From NCBI GenBank assembly GCA_009784725.1, contig WQXS01000010.1, forward strand, positions 1 to 64,000: a stretch of DNA of 64,000 nt. Direction: 5' to 3'. This document shows positions 32,424 to 42,280 of this stretch, piece by piece. The position numbers and the translations under genes were made by a program. The notes below the pieces were generated by a model that was not told where the DNA came from, did no database searches, and worked only from the letters and a program-made list of their open reading frames with translations. The stretch's first letter is position 1. Each line of letters opens with the position of its first letter. Origin of the DNA: Oscillospiraceae bacterium. GTDB taxonomy: Bacteria; Bacillota; Clostridia; Oscillospirales; Oscillospiraceae.

Positions 32424-33763
32424 GCTTTTTTACCCGATTCTTTTGACACTGGTATTTCTCTTGAGACTGCAAGGATTATACCTATTTGAATCAGTTGAAT
32501 CCAGAGTGCCGTCCCACCGTAGCTGAAAAACGGAAGCGAGATACCGGTGGCAGGCAGCATGTTTGTTACAACTGCTACGTTTAAAAATACCTGTATTGCA
32601 AGTAAGCTTGTTATACCTATAGTTATAAGTGAACTGAACTTATCGCTTGCATGGATAGCCAGCCAGTAACCCCTTATTATCAGCAGGGCAAAGAGCATAA
32701 GTATCAGCATCGCTCCTATAAATCCAAGTTCTTCACAGACAATCGCAAATATATAGTCATTGTGCTCCTCGGGTAAATACAGATGCTTTTGACGGCTTTG
32801 CCCGAGACCGAGACCTAACAATCCTCCCGAACCTACCGCATTTTATGATTGGCGGATTTGAAATCCATCCTTTAGCGGGTCGGCATCAGGATTAAGCCAT
32901 GCGGTAATTCTTCTGCCCTCATAACCGAGACCTGTCAGGTCAAGATTTGATCTTACGGTTTCAATCGGTGCATCCCGCATTTCCGCTTCGGAAACTGTTC
33001 CTCTGAGCTGGAAGAAAATAAAACCGCATACCATAGCAGCAAGAACAGCTACTGCTATCATAAACCAACGAAGCCTTGTTCCGCCTGCAAACATCATGAT
33101 TGCAGCAAGTGCTGTTACAATAATGATTGCGGACAAATGCGGCTCCATTCTGAGCAAAACTATCATTATTAAAGTAATTACCGCAAACGGGATAACACCG
33201 TATTTAAAGGTCTGCATTCTGTCTCTTCCGAGCTTGCATGTCATCTGAGCAAATGAGAGAATCAAAGCAAGCTTTGCAATCTCCGAGGGTTGAAAGGTTA
33301 AAGAGCTGTTTTCCCCGCCTATGCCTATCCATCTTCTTGCACCATTTACACGTATACCGATGATTAATACCAGAACAAGCAGCACCATTGATACAATAAG
33401 AAGCTGCATTGACCAGCGGCTGATTGTTCTTATGCTGAGGCGCGATGTAATAAACATAAGTGCAATTCCGCTGACCGCAAAAACAAATTGCCTTGAAAAG
33501 AGCCTCAGCGGATCGCTTTGAGTATAAAATCCGCGTGCAAAGCTGGCAGAAAGGACCATTATTACTCCGATCAGAAGAATTACGAGAGTGATAACAAGAA
33601 GCGGTTTGTCGATTCCCGGGCTTTTCTTTCCGAAATCGACAAGTTCTTCCGATAAGTCCCTTTCATCCCAGTCGAGCAGAATGTCGAGGTCCTCGCCGAC
33701 AGGCTGACGCTCATAATCATTGATATTTTGAATTTTATCTTCTTTAGCCATACTCTTACCCAA
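32420..33763 (-). pseudogene. ftsW: FtsW/SpoVE SEDS protein, interrupted by an in-frame TAA
   Basis: Two consecutive ORFs in the same frame (32843-33763 and 32420-32821) read ...[53 protein letters not shown], matching one FtsW except for TAA at 32843-32845. Confidence 0.9.
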
Positions 33764-34742
33764 ATCTCTGACTTACGCCAAAATACGATAGAACCGCAAA
33801 AACTACGGAAACTGCCGTAAATACCGTAAACAGTTTATATTCACTCCAACCGCACATCTCAAAATGATGGTGAATCGGAGCCATTTTAAATACTCTTTTT
33901 CCTTTTGTAAGCTTAAAATAAGATACTTGAATTATTACCGACAATGTTTCGATAAAGTACACAATACCGAGTGTTATGAGAATCAGCGGCATGTCCATTG
34001 CAAACACCAATGCGCATATAAGTCCGCCTATAAACAAGGAACCAGTATCTCCCATAAAAACTTTTGCAGGATAAAAGTTAAAAATCAAAAACCCGATAAG
34101 TCCGCCAAGGGTTGCAACAGCGATTATTCCGTTAACATTGTCGCCCCATGTAAATGCTGTTGCCGCAAGAGCCGCTGCAACAGGAACCGAGACTCCGGTA
34201 CAAAGACCGTCGATACCGTCTGTAATATTTACCGCATTTACTGTTCCGACAATTACGAAAGCAGCAAAAACGTAGTATAAAATAACCGGGATTGAAAATG
34301 TTATATTAATAAAAGGTACATAAACATCTGTTGTAAGATTACCTGTAAACTGCATAATCAGAACAAATGTGACGGCGGCAATTAATTGGAGTGCAAATTT
34401 CTGCTTTGCCCTGAGTCCGAGGTTTTGATGTTTTTTTACTTTTTCAAAGTCATCCAAAAACCCTATCAATGCATAAATCACTGCAAACCCCATAATAAAA
34501 ATAACCGAAAAATTACCGTCTCTCATTTGCGGAATACCCATAATGATACTTGTTATCAATATAGCGGAAATAAATATTATTCCGCCCATTGTGGGCGTTC
34601 CTTCCTTACTGCTGTGCCATACCGGTCCGTCCTCCTGTATGGATTGTCCGGCCTTTAAGCGCCGCAGCATCGGTATGAATATCAGTGCTGCTGCAACTGT
34701 GAGCAGTAACGATATGAAAAATGTAATTATTATTGTCAGCAT
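33756..34742 (-). CDS. mraY: Phospho-N-acetylmuramoyl-pentapeptide transferase
   Basis: GTPTMGGIIFI, NITDGIDGL, FMGDTGSL, PIHHHFE. Confidence 0.97.
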   Translation of the reverse strand: MLTIIITFFISLLLTVAAALIFIPMLRRLKAGQSIQEDGPVWHSSKEGTPTMGGIIFISAILITSIIMGIPQMRDGNFSVIFIMGFAVIYALIGFLDDFEKVKKHQNLGLRAKQKFALQLIAAVTFVLIMQFTGNLTTDVYVPFINITFSIPVILYYVFAAFVIVGTVNAVNITDGIDGLCTGVSVPVAAALAATAFTWGDNVNGIIAVATLGGLIGFLIFNFYPAKVFMGDTGSLFIGGLICALVFAMDMPLILITLGIVYFIETLSVIIQVSYFKLTKGKRVFKMAPIHHHFEMCGWSEYKLFTVFTAVSVVFAVLSYFGVSQRFG

Positions 34743-34767
34743 TTCTTAAACTCCGTTTGTTTTAATC

Positions 34768-36249
34768 TCAGTCTAAATCTTCAACAATTTTCTTCCTGGT
34801 TTCAATGCGCAGCTGTTTAATATGTTCAAGCACAACTTCCCTGTCGTCAAAATGTATTTTTTCGCTGCCATGTATCTGATATGTTTCGTGTCCTTTTCCT
34901 GCAATTATCAGTACATCATCCGGCTTTAGCATATCTATTGCGGTGCAGATTGCATCACGTCTGTTTTCAATTGCCGTAAACTGCTTTGTGTCGGGAAGCC
35001 CGCGAATAATGTCATCTATTATTGAACCGGGGTTTTCATTTCGCGGGTTATCCGATGTAACAATTGTATAATCCGATAATTCTGTCACAATTAGCCCCAT
35101 CAGCGGACGCTTTGTTTTATCCCGGTCTCCGCCGCAGCCAAAGACTGTAAGTACTCTGCCTTTTGCAAAATTACGAACGGAGCTGATTATATTTCTCAGA
35201 GCATCGGGGGTATGTGCAAAGTCTATAAGAACTGTAAATTCATATCCTGTCGGAACTACCTCTGCTCTACCTTTTACACCGTGAAATGAATTTATGGATG
35301 GAGCTATATCTTCTATGTCGAATCCCAGAAGCACTGTTGCTCCTATTGCCGCAAGTGTATTGTAAACGGAAAACATTCCCGGTATCGGAAGCTCTGCTCT
35401 TGTTATACTTCCCGTTGCAAGTATGCAAAACTCAATTTTGTCCGCCTGCAGTTTTATATCTTTTCCGACTATGTCTGCCGAGCTTTTATTTACAGCATAA
35501 GTTATTACGGGACCTTTTGATTTTCCTGCCATTTGGTCTGCATAGTCATCATCAATGTTTATAACGGATTTATTGCAGCTCGGAAACAGCATCGATTTTG
35601 CAGAAGCGTACTCATCCATTGTACCGTGAAAATCAAGATGGTCGGGAGTAAGGTTGGTAAAGACACCAACGGTAAATTCTATCCCGTATACTCTGCTGAG
35701 ATAAAGAGCATGTGATGATACCTCCATCACAACATATTTACAGCCTTCGAGCGTCATTTTTTCAAGAAGCTTTTGGATTTCATAAGATTCCGGCGTCGTA
35801 TGCGATGCAGGAAGCTCCCTGTCGCCTATAAAGTTTCCGTTTGTGCCGATAAGGCCGACCTTGGTTTCGGATAACGATTCAATAATATGTTTAATTAGAT
35901 TTGTTACACTTGTTTTTCCGTTTGTACCGGTCACACCTATGATGCTGAGTGCTTTCGCAGGATGACCGAACCACTCGGCGGAAATCAGGGCAAGTGCTTT
36001 TCGCGAATCTTTAACAAGGATGTACTCTACAGATATTTCGGGCACTTCTTCACAGACTATGCATACTGCGCCTTTTGAGACTGCGTCATTAATGTATTCG
36101 TGCCCGTCTGTTTGGTAGCCTTTTATTGCTACAAACAACTCCCCGCTGCGGATTGTTCTTGTGTCATAGCATATGCCTGTTATATCTTTATCAACATCTG
36201 CATGAATGGAGATTTTTTCAATATTTTCAATCAACTTTTCAAGCTTCAT
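34768..36249 (-). CDS. murE: UDP-MurNAc-tripeptide synthetase MurE
   Basis: GVTGTNGKTSV, MEVSSHAL, DNPRNENP (meso-DAP type signature DNPR). Confidence 0.95.
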   Translation of the reverse strand: MKLEKLIENIEKISIHADVDKDITGICYDTRTIRSGELFVAIKGYQTDGHEYINDAVSKGAVCIVCEEVPEISVEYILVKDSRKALALISAEWFGHPAKALSIIGVTGTNGKTSVTNLIKHIIESLSETKVGLIGTNGNFIGDRELPASHTTPESYEIQKLLEKMTLEGCKYVVMEVSSHALYLSRVYGIEFTVGVFTNLTPDHLDFHGTMDEYASAKSMLFPSCNKSVINIDDDYADQMAGKSKGPVITYAVNKSSADIVGKDIKLQADKIEFCILATGSITRAELPIPGMFSVYNTLAAIGATVLLGFDIEDIAPSINSFHGVKGRAEVVPTGYEFTVLIDFAHTPDALRNIISSVRNFAKGRVLTVFGCGGDRDKTKRPLMGLIVTELSDYTIVTSDNPRNENPGSIIDDIIRGLPDTKQFTAIENRRDAICTAIDMLKPDDVLIIAGKGHETYQIHGSEKIHFDDREVVLEHIKQLRIETRKKIVEDLD

Positions 36250-36260
36250 CGGCTTTCCCT

Positions 36261-38657
36261 TTATTCAACAACATTTGCGTTGATTAATGTTATTTCAACG
36301 ATTGATCCGTACTGAACCTCTCGCCCCGGTTCAATTGACTGAACTGATACAAGCGCATTTTTGTCGGTTTTGGGTGCTCCGCCGGTTCTAATAAATAAAC
36401 CGATGCTTTCAAGAGCCTGTCTTGCTTTTGAATAAGTCATGCCCGAGAGGTTCGGGACTGTTACGGGTGTAACCGGGACCTCAGCATCGGCATATATAAC
36501 CACTTTTGTCCCCGAAGCAACAAATGCGTTTCGTGCAGGAAGCTGAGCAGTAACAATGTTTCCATCTCCGACAATCGTGTAACCGTAACCTTGCTCTTCC
36601 AGAATCGCAATCGCCTCCGGCACCGACCAGCCCGCAACTCTGGGAACATGCAGATTGATATCCGCAAGGTCCTCGTCTGTATATTGCGGCATTATTCCGA
36701 GGCTCATCGGAAGTATGTCTTCGAGCATTTTTCCGACAACCGGAGCTGCAATAGAGCCTCCGCTTATGTATATGCCCGTATCATGGCTTGGTGTATCCAT
36801 AAGAAGTAAAACCATTATCTCCGGGTCGTCTGCAGGAGCAAAGCCAAGAAATGATACTACATAGTCCTTGTTTGATGTATCATCTTCATCTCTTTGTGCC
36901 AGCTGCTCGATGCTTTCCGATGTTCCCGTTTTACCGCCGATTCTGTATCCTCTAACTTGTGCATTGATTCCGGTTCCTTTATTGACAACGTCTTCAAGCA
37001 TGACTCTCATAAGAGCCGAGGTTTCCGAGCTCACAACCTGTCTGAGAACTGTCGGTTCGGTCGCTTCCAGTATATTTCCGTTACTGTCGGTAATTTGCTT
37101 TACCATGTGCGGCTGCATAAGATATCCGCCGTTAACGGTTGCAGCAGCAGCAGTTATCATTTGAATCGGTGTTATTTTAAATGTCTGTCCGAATGATGCC
37201 GATGCAAGCTGGGTCTGATTGTTTCTGTCATAAAAAACATTGCTGTCCCACCAGAGGCTTCTTCCTTCGATGCTGTTATCAAGCCCTGTTTTGTCGAACA
37301 TTCCAAAAGCATCAATATATTTATAGAATGTTCTTGACCCGACTTTTAAACCGAGCTCAACGCATGCAATATTGCATGAGTTAGACATTGCGGCATTAAG
37401 AGTCTGATAGCCGTGTCCCCATCTGCGCCAGCATTTTCTTTCCGAAACATCATCAAAAAGTTTTACATCAATAGAGCCGTCGCAATAAAACATACTCTCG
37501 GGGTTAGCAGCATTTTCTTCAAGTGCCATCGCAAATGTAATTATTTTAAATACCGACCCGGGTTCGTATGAGTCGGCAAGCGATTGATTTCGCCACTGAC
37601 GGAACTGTGCAAGCCTGTGTGCTTCAGCCCGTTCTTCTTCATCTTCTATAGCATCGATTCTGTCACTATCCTTTTGACTGAGTTTTAAAAAATTATTCGG
37701 GTCAAATGTCGGATAGTTTGCCATTGCAAGAATTTCACCTGTATTAGGGTTCATTGCAATACACATTGCGCCGCCGAGAATGTTGTAATCAATGATTGCC
37801 TGCGAAAGATGTTTTTCAACATAGTATTGAACCGACATGTTAAGCGTCAGTTTTATATTGTTTCCGTCTTTAGCCTGTAATAAATCTCCGAAGCCGGCAA
37901 GCATCAAATCATTACCTTTTGCATTTGTCATTCTGATTATACGCCCGCTGACACCTGTCAGTGCGCTGTCAAATCTTTGTTCAATGCCGTCAAGCCCTAT
38001 ATTGTCTGTTCCGACAAAACCAAGAACCTGACTTGCCAGAGTATCATTCGGATAATAACGTTGCGAGGCAGGTTCGAAATGAATTCCTCTTAAACTGTGT
38101 TCTTTAATAAAGTCACGTACTTTTTCCGCTTCTTCACTTTCCACTTTTGATTTTATTACCTGATACTGAGAGTTTGTTCTGCCGGCCTTTTCTATAAAGT
38201 CTGCAAAATCGGTATTTAATATATATGACAGCCCTTCGGCAATAAATCTTACATCCTGATCATGCATTGACAGCTCAAGCGGGCTTATAAAAACATTTTC
38301 AACGGGACCGCTCATTGCAAGAATTTTATTGTTTGCATCGTATATTGTACCGCGCGACGCTCTTATTGTTGATTCGCGAAGCTGACCGTCAAGTGTCCGC
38401 GACTCATAATATGAGCTGTTTATGATTTGAACATCATAAAGTCGTACTGCAAGAATCACAAACGCAGCAACTCCGCACACCGTTAAGAGAAAAAGTGTAC
38501 GGACAAGTAAAGCTTTGCTGATTCTTTGTTTTTCTTTTTTTTGCCCGGTTTTCATTCCGGTGACATAACCGGCAGAAATCGCGCGCCTTGTCTTATAATC
38601 GGCCGCGGTTTTAGACTTCCTTTTCTTACCCGGTCCGGTTTTTATACCACCTGACAT
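36261..38657 (-). CDS. Penicillin-binding protein 2 / SpoVD-like with two PASTA domains
   Basis: EPGSVFKIITFAMALEE (SxxK), SNSCNI, KTGTS; C-terminal PASTA repeats. Confidence 0.94.
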   Translation of the reverse strand: MSGGIKTGPGKKRKSKTAADYKTRRAISAGYVTGMKTGQKKEKQRISKALLVRTLFLLTVCGVAAFVILAVRLYDVQIINSSYYESRTLDGQLRESTIRASRGTIYDANNKILAMSGPVENVFISPLELSMHDQDVRFIAEGLSYILNTDFADFIEKAGRTNSQYQVIKSKVESEEAEKVRDFIKEHSLRGIHFEPASQRYYPNDTLASQVLGFVGTDNIGLDGIEQRFDSALTGVSGRIIRMTNAKGNDLMLAGFGDLLQAKDGNNIKLTLNMSVQYYVEKHLSQAIIDYNILGGAMCIAMNPNTGEILAMANYPTFDPNNFLKLSQKDSDRIDAIEDEEERAEAHRLAQFRQWRNQSLADSYEPGSVFKIITFAMALEENAANPESMFYCDGSIDVKLFDDVSERKCWRRWGHGYQTLNAAMSNSCNIACVELGLKVGSRTFYKYIDAFGMFDKTGLDNSIEGRSLWWDSNVFYDRNNQTQLASASFGQTFKITPIQMITAAAATVNGGYLMQPHMVKQITDSNGNILEATEPTVLRQVVSSETSALMRVMLEDVVNKGTGINAQVRGYRIGGKTGTSESIEQLAQRDEDDTSNKDYVVSFLGFAPADDPEIMVLLLMDTPSHDTGIYISGGSIAAPVVGKMLEDILPMSLGIMPQYTDEDLADINLHVPRVAGWSVPEAIAILEEQGYGYTIVGDGNIVTAQLPARNAFVASGTKVVIYADAEVPVTPVTVPNLSGMTYSKARQALESIGLFIRTGGAPKTDKNALVSVQSIEPGREVQYGSIVEITLINANVVE

Positions 38658-38686
38658 AATTGAATTCCTTTCACTTTATTAATTAC

Positions 38687-39238
38687 TTATCTAAAGTATT
38701 CTGTCAGTGATTTCAGAAAATTTCCAAACCCTTGAATCCCGCGATCGTCTCCGCTGTTTATAATAATCGCACTGTCACGGGGAGTAGAACTTATGATAAT
38801 TAATTGTCCTGCATCCGGCCTTGACATTCCAAGCTCGTCTCTTGCAAAACGTTCAACTTCTTTAATTTCAACTGCACTTTCAAAGGAGAGCTCAAGTGCT
38901 CTGTATTTTTCGGTGAGATCATTTATATGAAGGCTCAATCTTACCGATTCTGCTGCGGTTTCGTTGTAATTGATCTGAGCAAGCACGACAAAAACCATTA
39001 AAACGGCAACAAATAATGTGCCGAGAATTGCAAAAATGGATATTCCCGGTGATTGCTTTTCTTCGGTTCTTACCTTTTTTTGCTTTGCAATCTGTTTTTT
39101 TGCACGGGAGGGTTTAGGCTCCGGCATGTGCAGCCTTCTTGTTTCCGCTTCGACCATAGCCTGAATTGTCGGTGCAGCGGGACCGTTATCATAATAACTG
39201 AGTGCTCTTGCATGACTATCCATATTTATAACCCTCAT
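38687..39238 (-). CDS. FtsL-like septum protein
   Basis: Single TM plus heptad/coiled-coil, ARDELGMSRPDAGQLIII; position between rsmH and PBP. Confidence 0.7.
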   Translation of the reverse strand: MRVINMDSHARALSYYDNGPAAPTIQAMVEAETRRLHMPEPKPSRAKKQIAKQKKVRTEEKQSPGISIFAILGTLFVAVLMVFVVLAQINYNETAAESVRLSLHINDLTEKYRALELSFESAVEIKEVERFARDELGMSRPDAGQLIIISSTPRDSAIIINSGDDRGIQGFGNFLKSLTEYFR

Positions 39239-40164
39239 TAAATACGTTCGGCAATCCGGAGCTTCGCACTTCTCGCTCTCGGGTTATTACCGATTTCATC
39301 ATTACCTGCAGTTATAGGTTTGCGTGTTATCAGTTTCAGAGATGGTTTTATACCGCATATGCAAACGGGAATATCCCGAGGACATGTACATCCTTTTGCT
39401 CCTGCGGCAAATGCTTTTTTGACAAGTCTGTCTTCAAGGGAATGAAAGCTTATAACCGATAATCTTCCGGTGGAATTCAGCAGCGAGGGTACGACGTTTA
39501 GCATGGTACTTATCGAACCTAGTTCATCATTCACAGCTATTCTCAACGCTTGAAAGCAACGCTTTGAAGGATGTTGAGCTTCGCGCCTCGCTGCTGACGG
39601 CAATGCAGAAATAATTGTATCGTTTAATTTAAATGTAGTATCTATCGTATCGCTTGTGCGTTTTTTAACTATTTCACGTGCTATTGATTTTGAGTAACGT
39701 TCCTCGCCGTACTCGAAGAATATTTTTCGAAGTTCACTCTCTTGCCATTTGTTTACTATTTCCGATGCTGTCAGAGATATGCTTTTGTCCATACGCATAT
39801 CAAGCAGTGAATCCTTGTTATACGAAAACCCCCGTGCGGCGTTATCCAGTTGCGGGGACGATACCCCGAGGTCAAATATCATTCCGTCCACTGTATTTAC
39901 ACCTTCTTCCTTGAGAATTTCCCTTATGTCCTTAAAATTTCCGTGTATTAATGTGGTGCGGTTTTTATAGTTTCCTAAAATTCCTTTTGCTTCATCTATT
40001 GCTGTCTCGTCACAATCGATTGCAATCAGCCTGCCTGTAGTGAGTCTCTTTGCAATTTCGGCTGAGTGGCCGGCACGGCCGAGAGTACCGTCTACATATG
40101 TTCCTTCGGGCTTAATGTTTAAGCCTTCTATGCTTTCTTTAAGTAATACAGGTAAATGCTCCAT
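39238..40164 (-). CDS. rsmH: 16S rRNA (cytosine1402-N4)-methyltransferase
   Basis: MEHLPVLLKESIEGLNIKPEGTYVDGTLGRAGHS, SFHSLEDR; start 40164 rather than the track start. Confidence 0.96.
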   Translation of the reverse strand: MEHLPVLLKESIEGLNIKPEGTYVDGTLGRAGHSAEIAKRLTTGRLIAIDCDETAIDEAKGILGNYKNRTTLIHGNFKDIREILKEEGVNTVDGMIFDLGVSSPQLDNAARGFSYNKDSLLDMRMDKSISLTASEIVNKWQESELRKIFFEYGEERYSKSIAREIVKKRTSDTIDTTFKLNDTIISALPSAARREAQHPSKRCFQALRIAVNDELGSISTMLNVVPSLLNSTGRLSVISFHSLEDRLVKKAFAAGAKGCTCPRDIPVCICGIKPSLKLITRKPITAGNDEIGNNPRARSAKLRIAERI

Positions 40165-40168
40165 CACT

Positions 40169-40585
40169 TTAGAAATCCAGTTCGTCCATAACGTCTGCAA
40201 TATTTTCGGGTTTTGCTTCAAGCTCGGCAATCGGTTTGTATGTCTCAGGCTCCCAGAACTGTACAAATGTTCCCGCACCGACTACCGTAACGTCTTTTTG
40301 CAGACCTATTCTGTCGCGCAGTCTTTGCGGAAGCGGGAATCTGCCCTGGCTGTCAAGCTCGCATTTTGCCGCATTTGAGAAAAACATACGAAACCTGCGC
40401 TGCTCGCGGATCGGTCTGAGCTTGTTCTTCTCAAGGAAGTTTTCCCAGCTTTCGTTTGAAAACGCATTTAAACAATTTTCATCGGAGATTGTCACGTAGA
40501 ATATTTCTCCAAGCTCTTCCCTTAAAGATGACGGAATAAATAAACGGCCTTTTGCATCTATTTTATGATCGAAGATACCGGTCAT
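40169..40585 (-). CDS. mraZ: Transcriptional regulator MraZ
   Basis: HKIDAKGRLFIPSSLR, CELDSQGRFPLPQRLR duplicated AbrB-like folds. Confidence 0.96.
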   Translation of the reverse strand: MTGIFDHKIDAKGRLFIPSSLREELGEIFYVTISDENCLNAFSNESWENFLEKNKLRPIREQRRFRMFFSNAAKCELDSQGRFPLPQRLRDRIGLQKDVTVVGAGTFVQFWEPETYKPIAELEAKPENIADVMDELDF

Positions 40586-40618
40586 TATTTCCCCCTCCTT
40601 TAAGTCTTTTTGTGGGAA

Positions 40619-40648
40619 TATTCAACACTTTACTCCATTATTCACCAC
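40619..40648 (-). promoter_or_regulatory. Candidate MraZ operator: three contiguous 10-bp direct repeats
   Basis: Minus strand GTGGTGAATA-ATGGAGTAAA-GTGTTGAATA between promoter and mraZ. Confidence 0.65.
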
Positions 40649-40661
40649 TCGTATGCACCCG

Positions 40662-40690
40662 ATTATACTCTAACACTCTGTAAATGTCAA
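40662..40690 (-). promoter_or_regulatory. Predicted sigma-A promoter for the dcw cluster
   Basis: Minus strand TTGACA, 17-bp spacer, TATAAT (both consensus). Confidence 0.85.
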
Positions 40691-40810
40691 GAAAAAAACA
40701 AGATTTTAAGTGAAATAATTTGAAAAAATATTCACTCAAAACCTTGCAATAACTGGATATACTATATCTTGTGCCTGTACCGTTTTTTGGACACAAGATG
40801 GGGTTATGTT

Positions 40811-42250
40811 CTATTCATCAGTATCCTCTTCGTCTTCATCACCATATTGTTCATCATCATAATCATCACTGCCGGTTTGGTCATTTACTTTGCTAAGTGC
40901 GTCAAAATGCTCCCATACAAGACGGGAAAGGTCTGTACAGATTGTAACAAGCCCGCTTGTTTCATGGTCGGGTACCGCACCTGTTACGGCTACAACAATA
41001 CCTCTGCTCATACCCGCTGCTGCACTTTGCACATATTGCGAATATAAGCCATAGGCATTTCCGGTATGCCAGAAGAAACTTTCATTTCTAATAAAATCAC
41101 CTGTTGAAAGACGGACTCCGAGACCTTGTTTATATCCGACACCTTCAATATCCGCTTCATGAATTTCCTGTACAGACTGCTCGGACAGAATCCTCACATC
41201 ACGAAGTATGCCGCCGTTTCCAAGCATTACAAGGATTCTTGCATAATCAATCGTACTTATTGTAAGATTCCCCTGTGCAAGGTGCAGGTCATGTCCGAGA
41301 ACATCCGATTCTTCTATTTCGAGCTGTGATTCCACAGAGCGTATAATTGCGTGAGAATCGTTATAAAGAACCGCAATGTTTTCGGTATCGTCCATTTTGG
41401 ACGGTATATAAGAAGCATCTATACCCAAAGGTTTAAACAGCACGTCCCTCGCAAGTGTGTCCAGGGTTTTTCCCGAAACGTTTTCACATATCGCTCCAAG
41501 TACTGCATAACCGAAATTGGTATATTCAAAATGAGTACCGGGTTCGCTTCTTCTGAAAGACCCCCCTCTTTCTAATAAATATCTTATTGATTCCGAGGAG
41601 TTTCTTCTTCTCGATGCATCAAAAGCGCCCGAATCAAATATCGATGATGTATGCTGCATCAGCATTCTGGTGGAAATTGCCGTGCCGGGGAAGTTTGTAT
41701 TTATAACCTCGTAGCCGAGGTAGACCGATATATCTGTGTCAAGGTCGATCAGACCCTGGTCCACCAAGGTCATTGCGCATATTACAGTTGTGATTTTAGC
41801 AAGCGATGCAACACGGAACTTTGTATCGTTATCTACATTTCGCCTTTCCTCAACATCCGCAAGACCGTAATTAAATGTTATAAACTCAGCTGTATCGGCA
41901 TCAAACATCGTAAGGCTCACCGCAACGGCGCTGTGCTCCGATGCAATAGCGGCAAGCTCCCTGAATAACTCGGGGTCTTCCTCTCCGATATCAATTATCG
42001 TATCTGTTCGCGGAGGTTCGGGAGTCGGCGGCGGAGGCTCCGGAGTTGTTATTATTTCATCTTCATCTTCATCCTCACCGTTTTGAAGCTCCTGATCTCT
42101 TGGTCTTTCGGGGTGAGCCGATGGGGGTATAGCGACAAAATCCGGGTCAAGGTTTCTCGATATAATAAAATACCATGGTGCAGCTGCAATAATTATCAGC
42201 AGCACAAGCAATACGATTACTACACCGGCTTTTCCTTCATTGTTTTTCAT
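40811..42250 (-). CDS. Membrane-anchored serine hydrolase (class C beta-lactamase family)
   Basis: VASLAKITTVI SxxK, EYTNFGYAVLG YxN, FFWHTGNAYG. Confidence 0.87.
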   Translation of the reverse strand: MKNNEGKAGVVIVLLVLLIIIAAAPWYFIISRNLDPDFVAIPPSAHPERPRDQELQNGEDEDEDEIITTPEPPPPTPEPPRTDTIIDIGEEDPELFRELAAIASEHSAVAVSLTMFDADTAEFITFNYGLADVEERRNVDNDTKFRVASLAKITTVICAMTLVDQGLIDLDTDISVYLGYEVINTNFPGTAISTRMLMQHTSSIFDSGAFDASRRRNSSESIRYLLERGGSFRRSEPGTHFEYTNFGYAVLGAICENVSGKTLDTLARDVLFKPLGIDASYIPSKMDDTENIAVLYNDSHAIIRSVESQLEIEESDVLGHDLHLAQGNLTISTIDYARILVMLGNGGILRDVRILSEQSVQEIHEADIEGVGYKQGLGVRLSTGDFIRNESFFWHTGNAYGLYSQYVQSAAAGMSRGIVVAVTGAVPDHETSGLVTICTDLSRLVWEHFDALSKVNDQTGSDDYDDEQYGDEDEEDTDE

Positions 42251-42280
42251 AAAATCCCTCGCGTTTTGTTATGAGCTTAT

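Noticed and set aside
32420-32821. Treating the ORF 32420-32821 as an independent gene starting at TTG with a GGGAGG in front
   Set aside because: It is in the same frame as the preceding ORF, continues FtsW homology without gap, and the purine-rich motif is too close to the TTG for a normal RBS.
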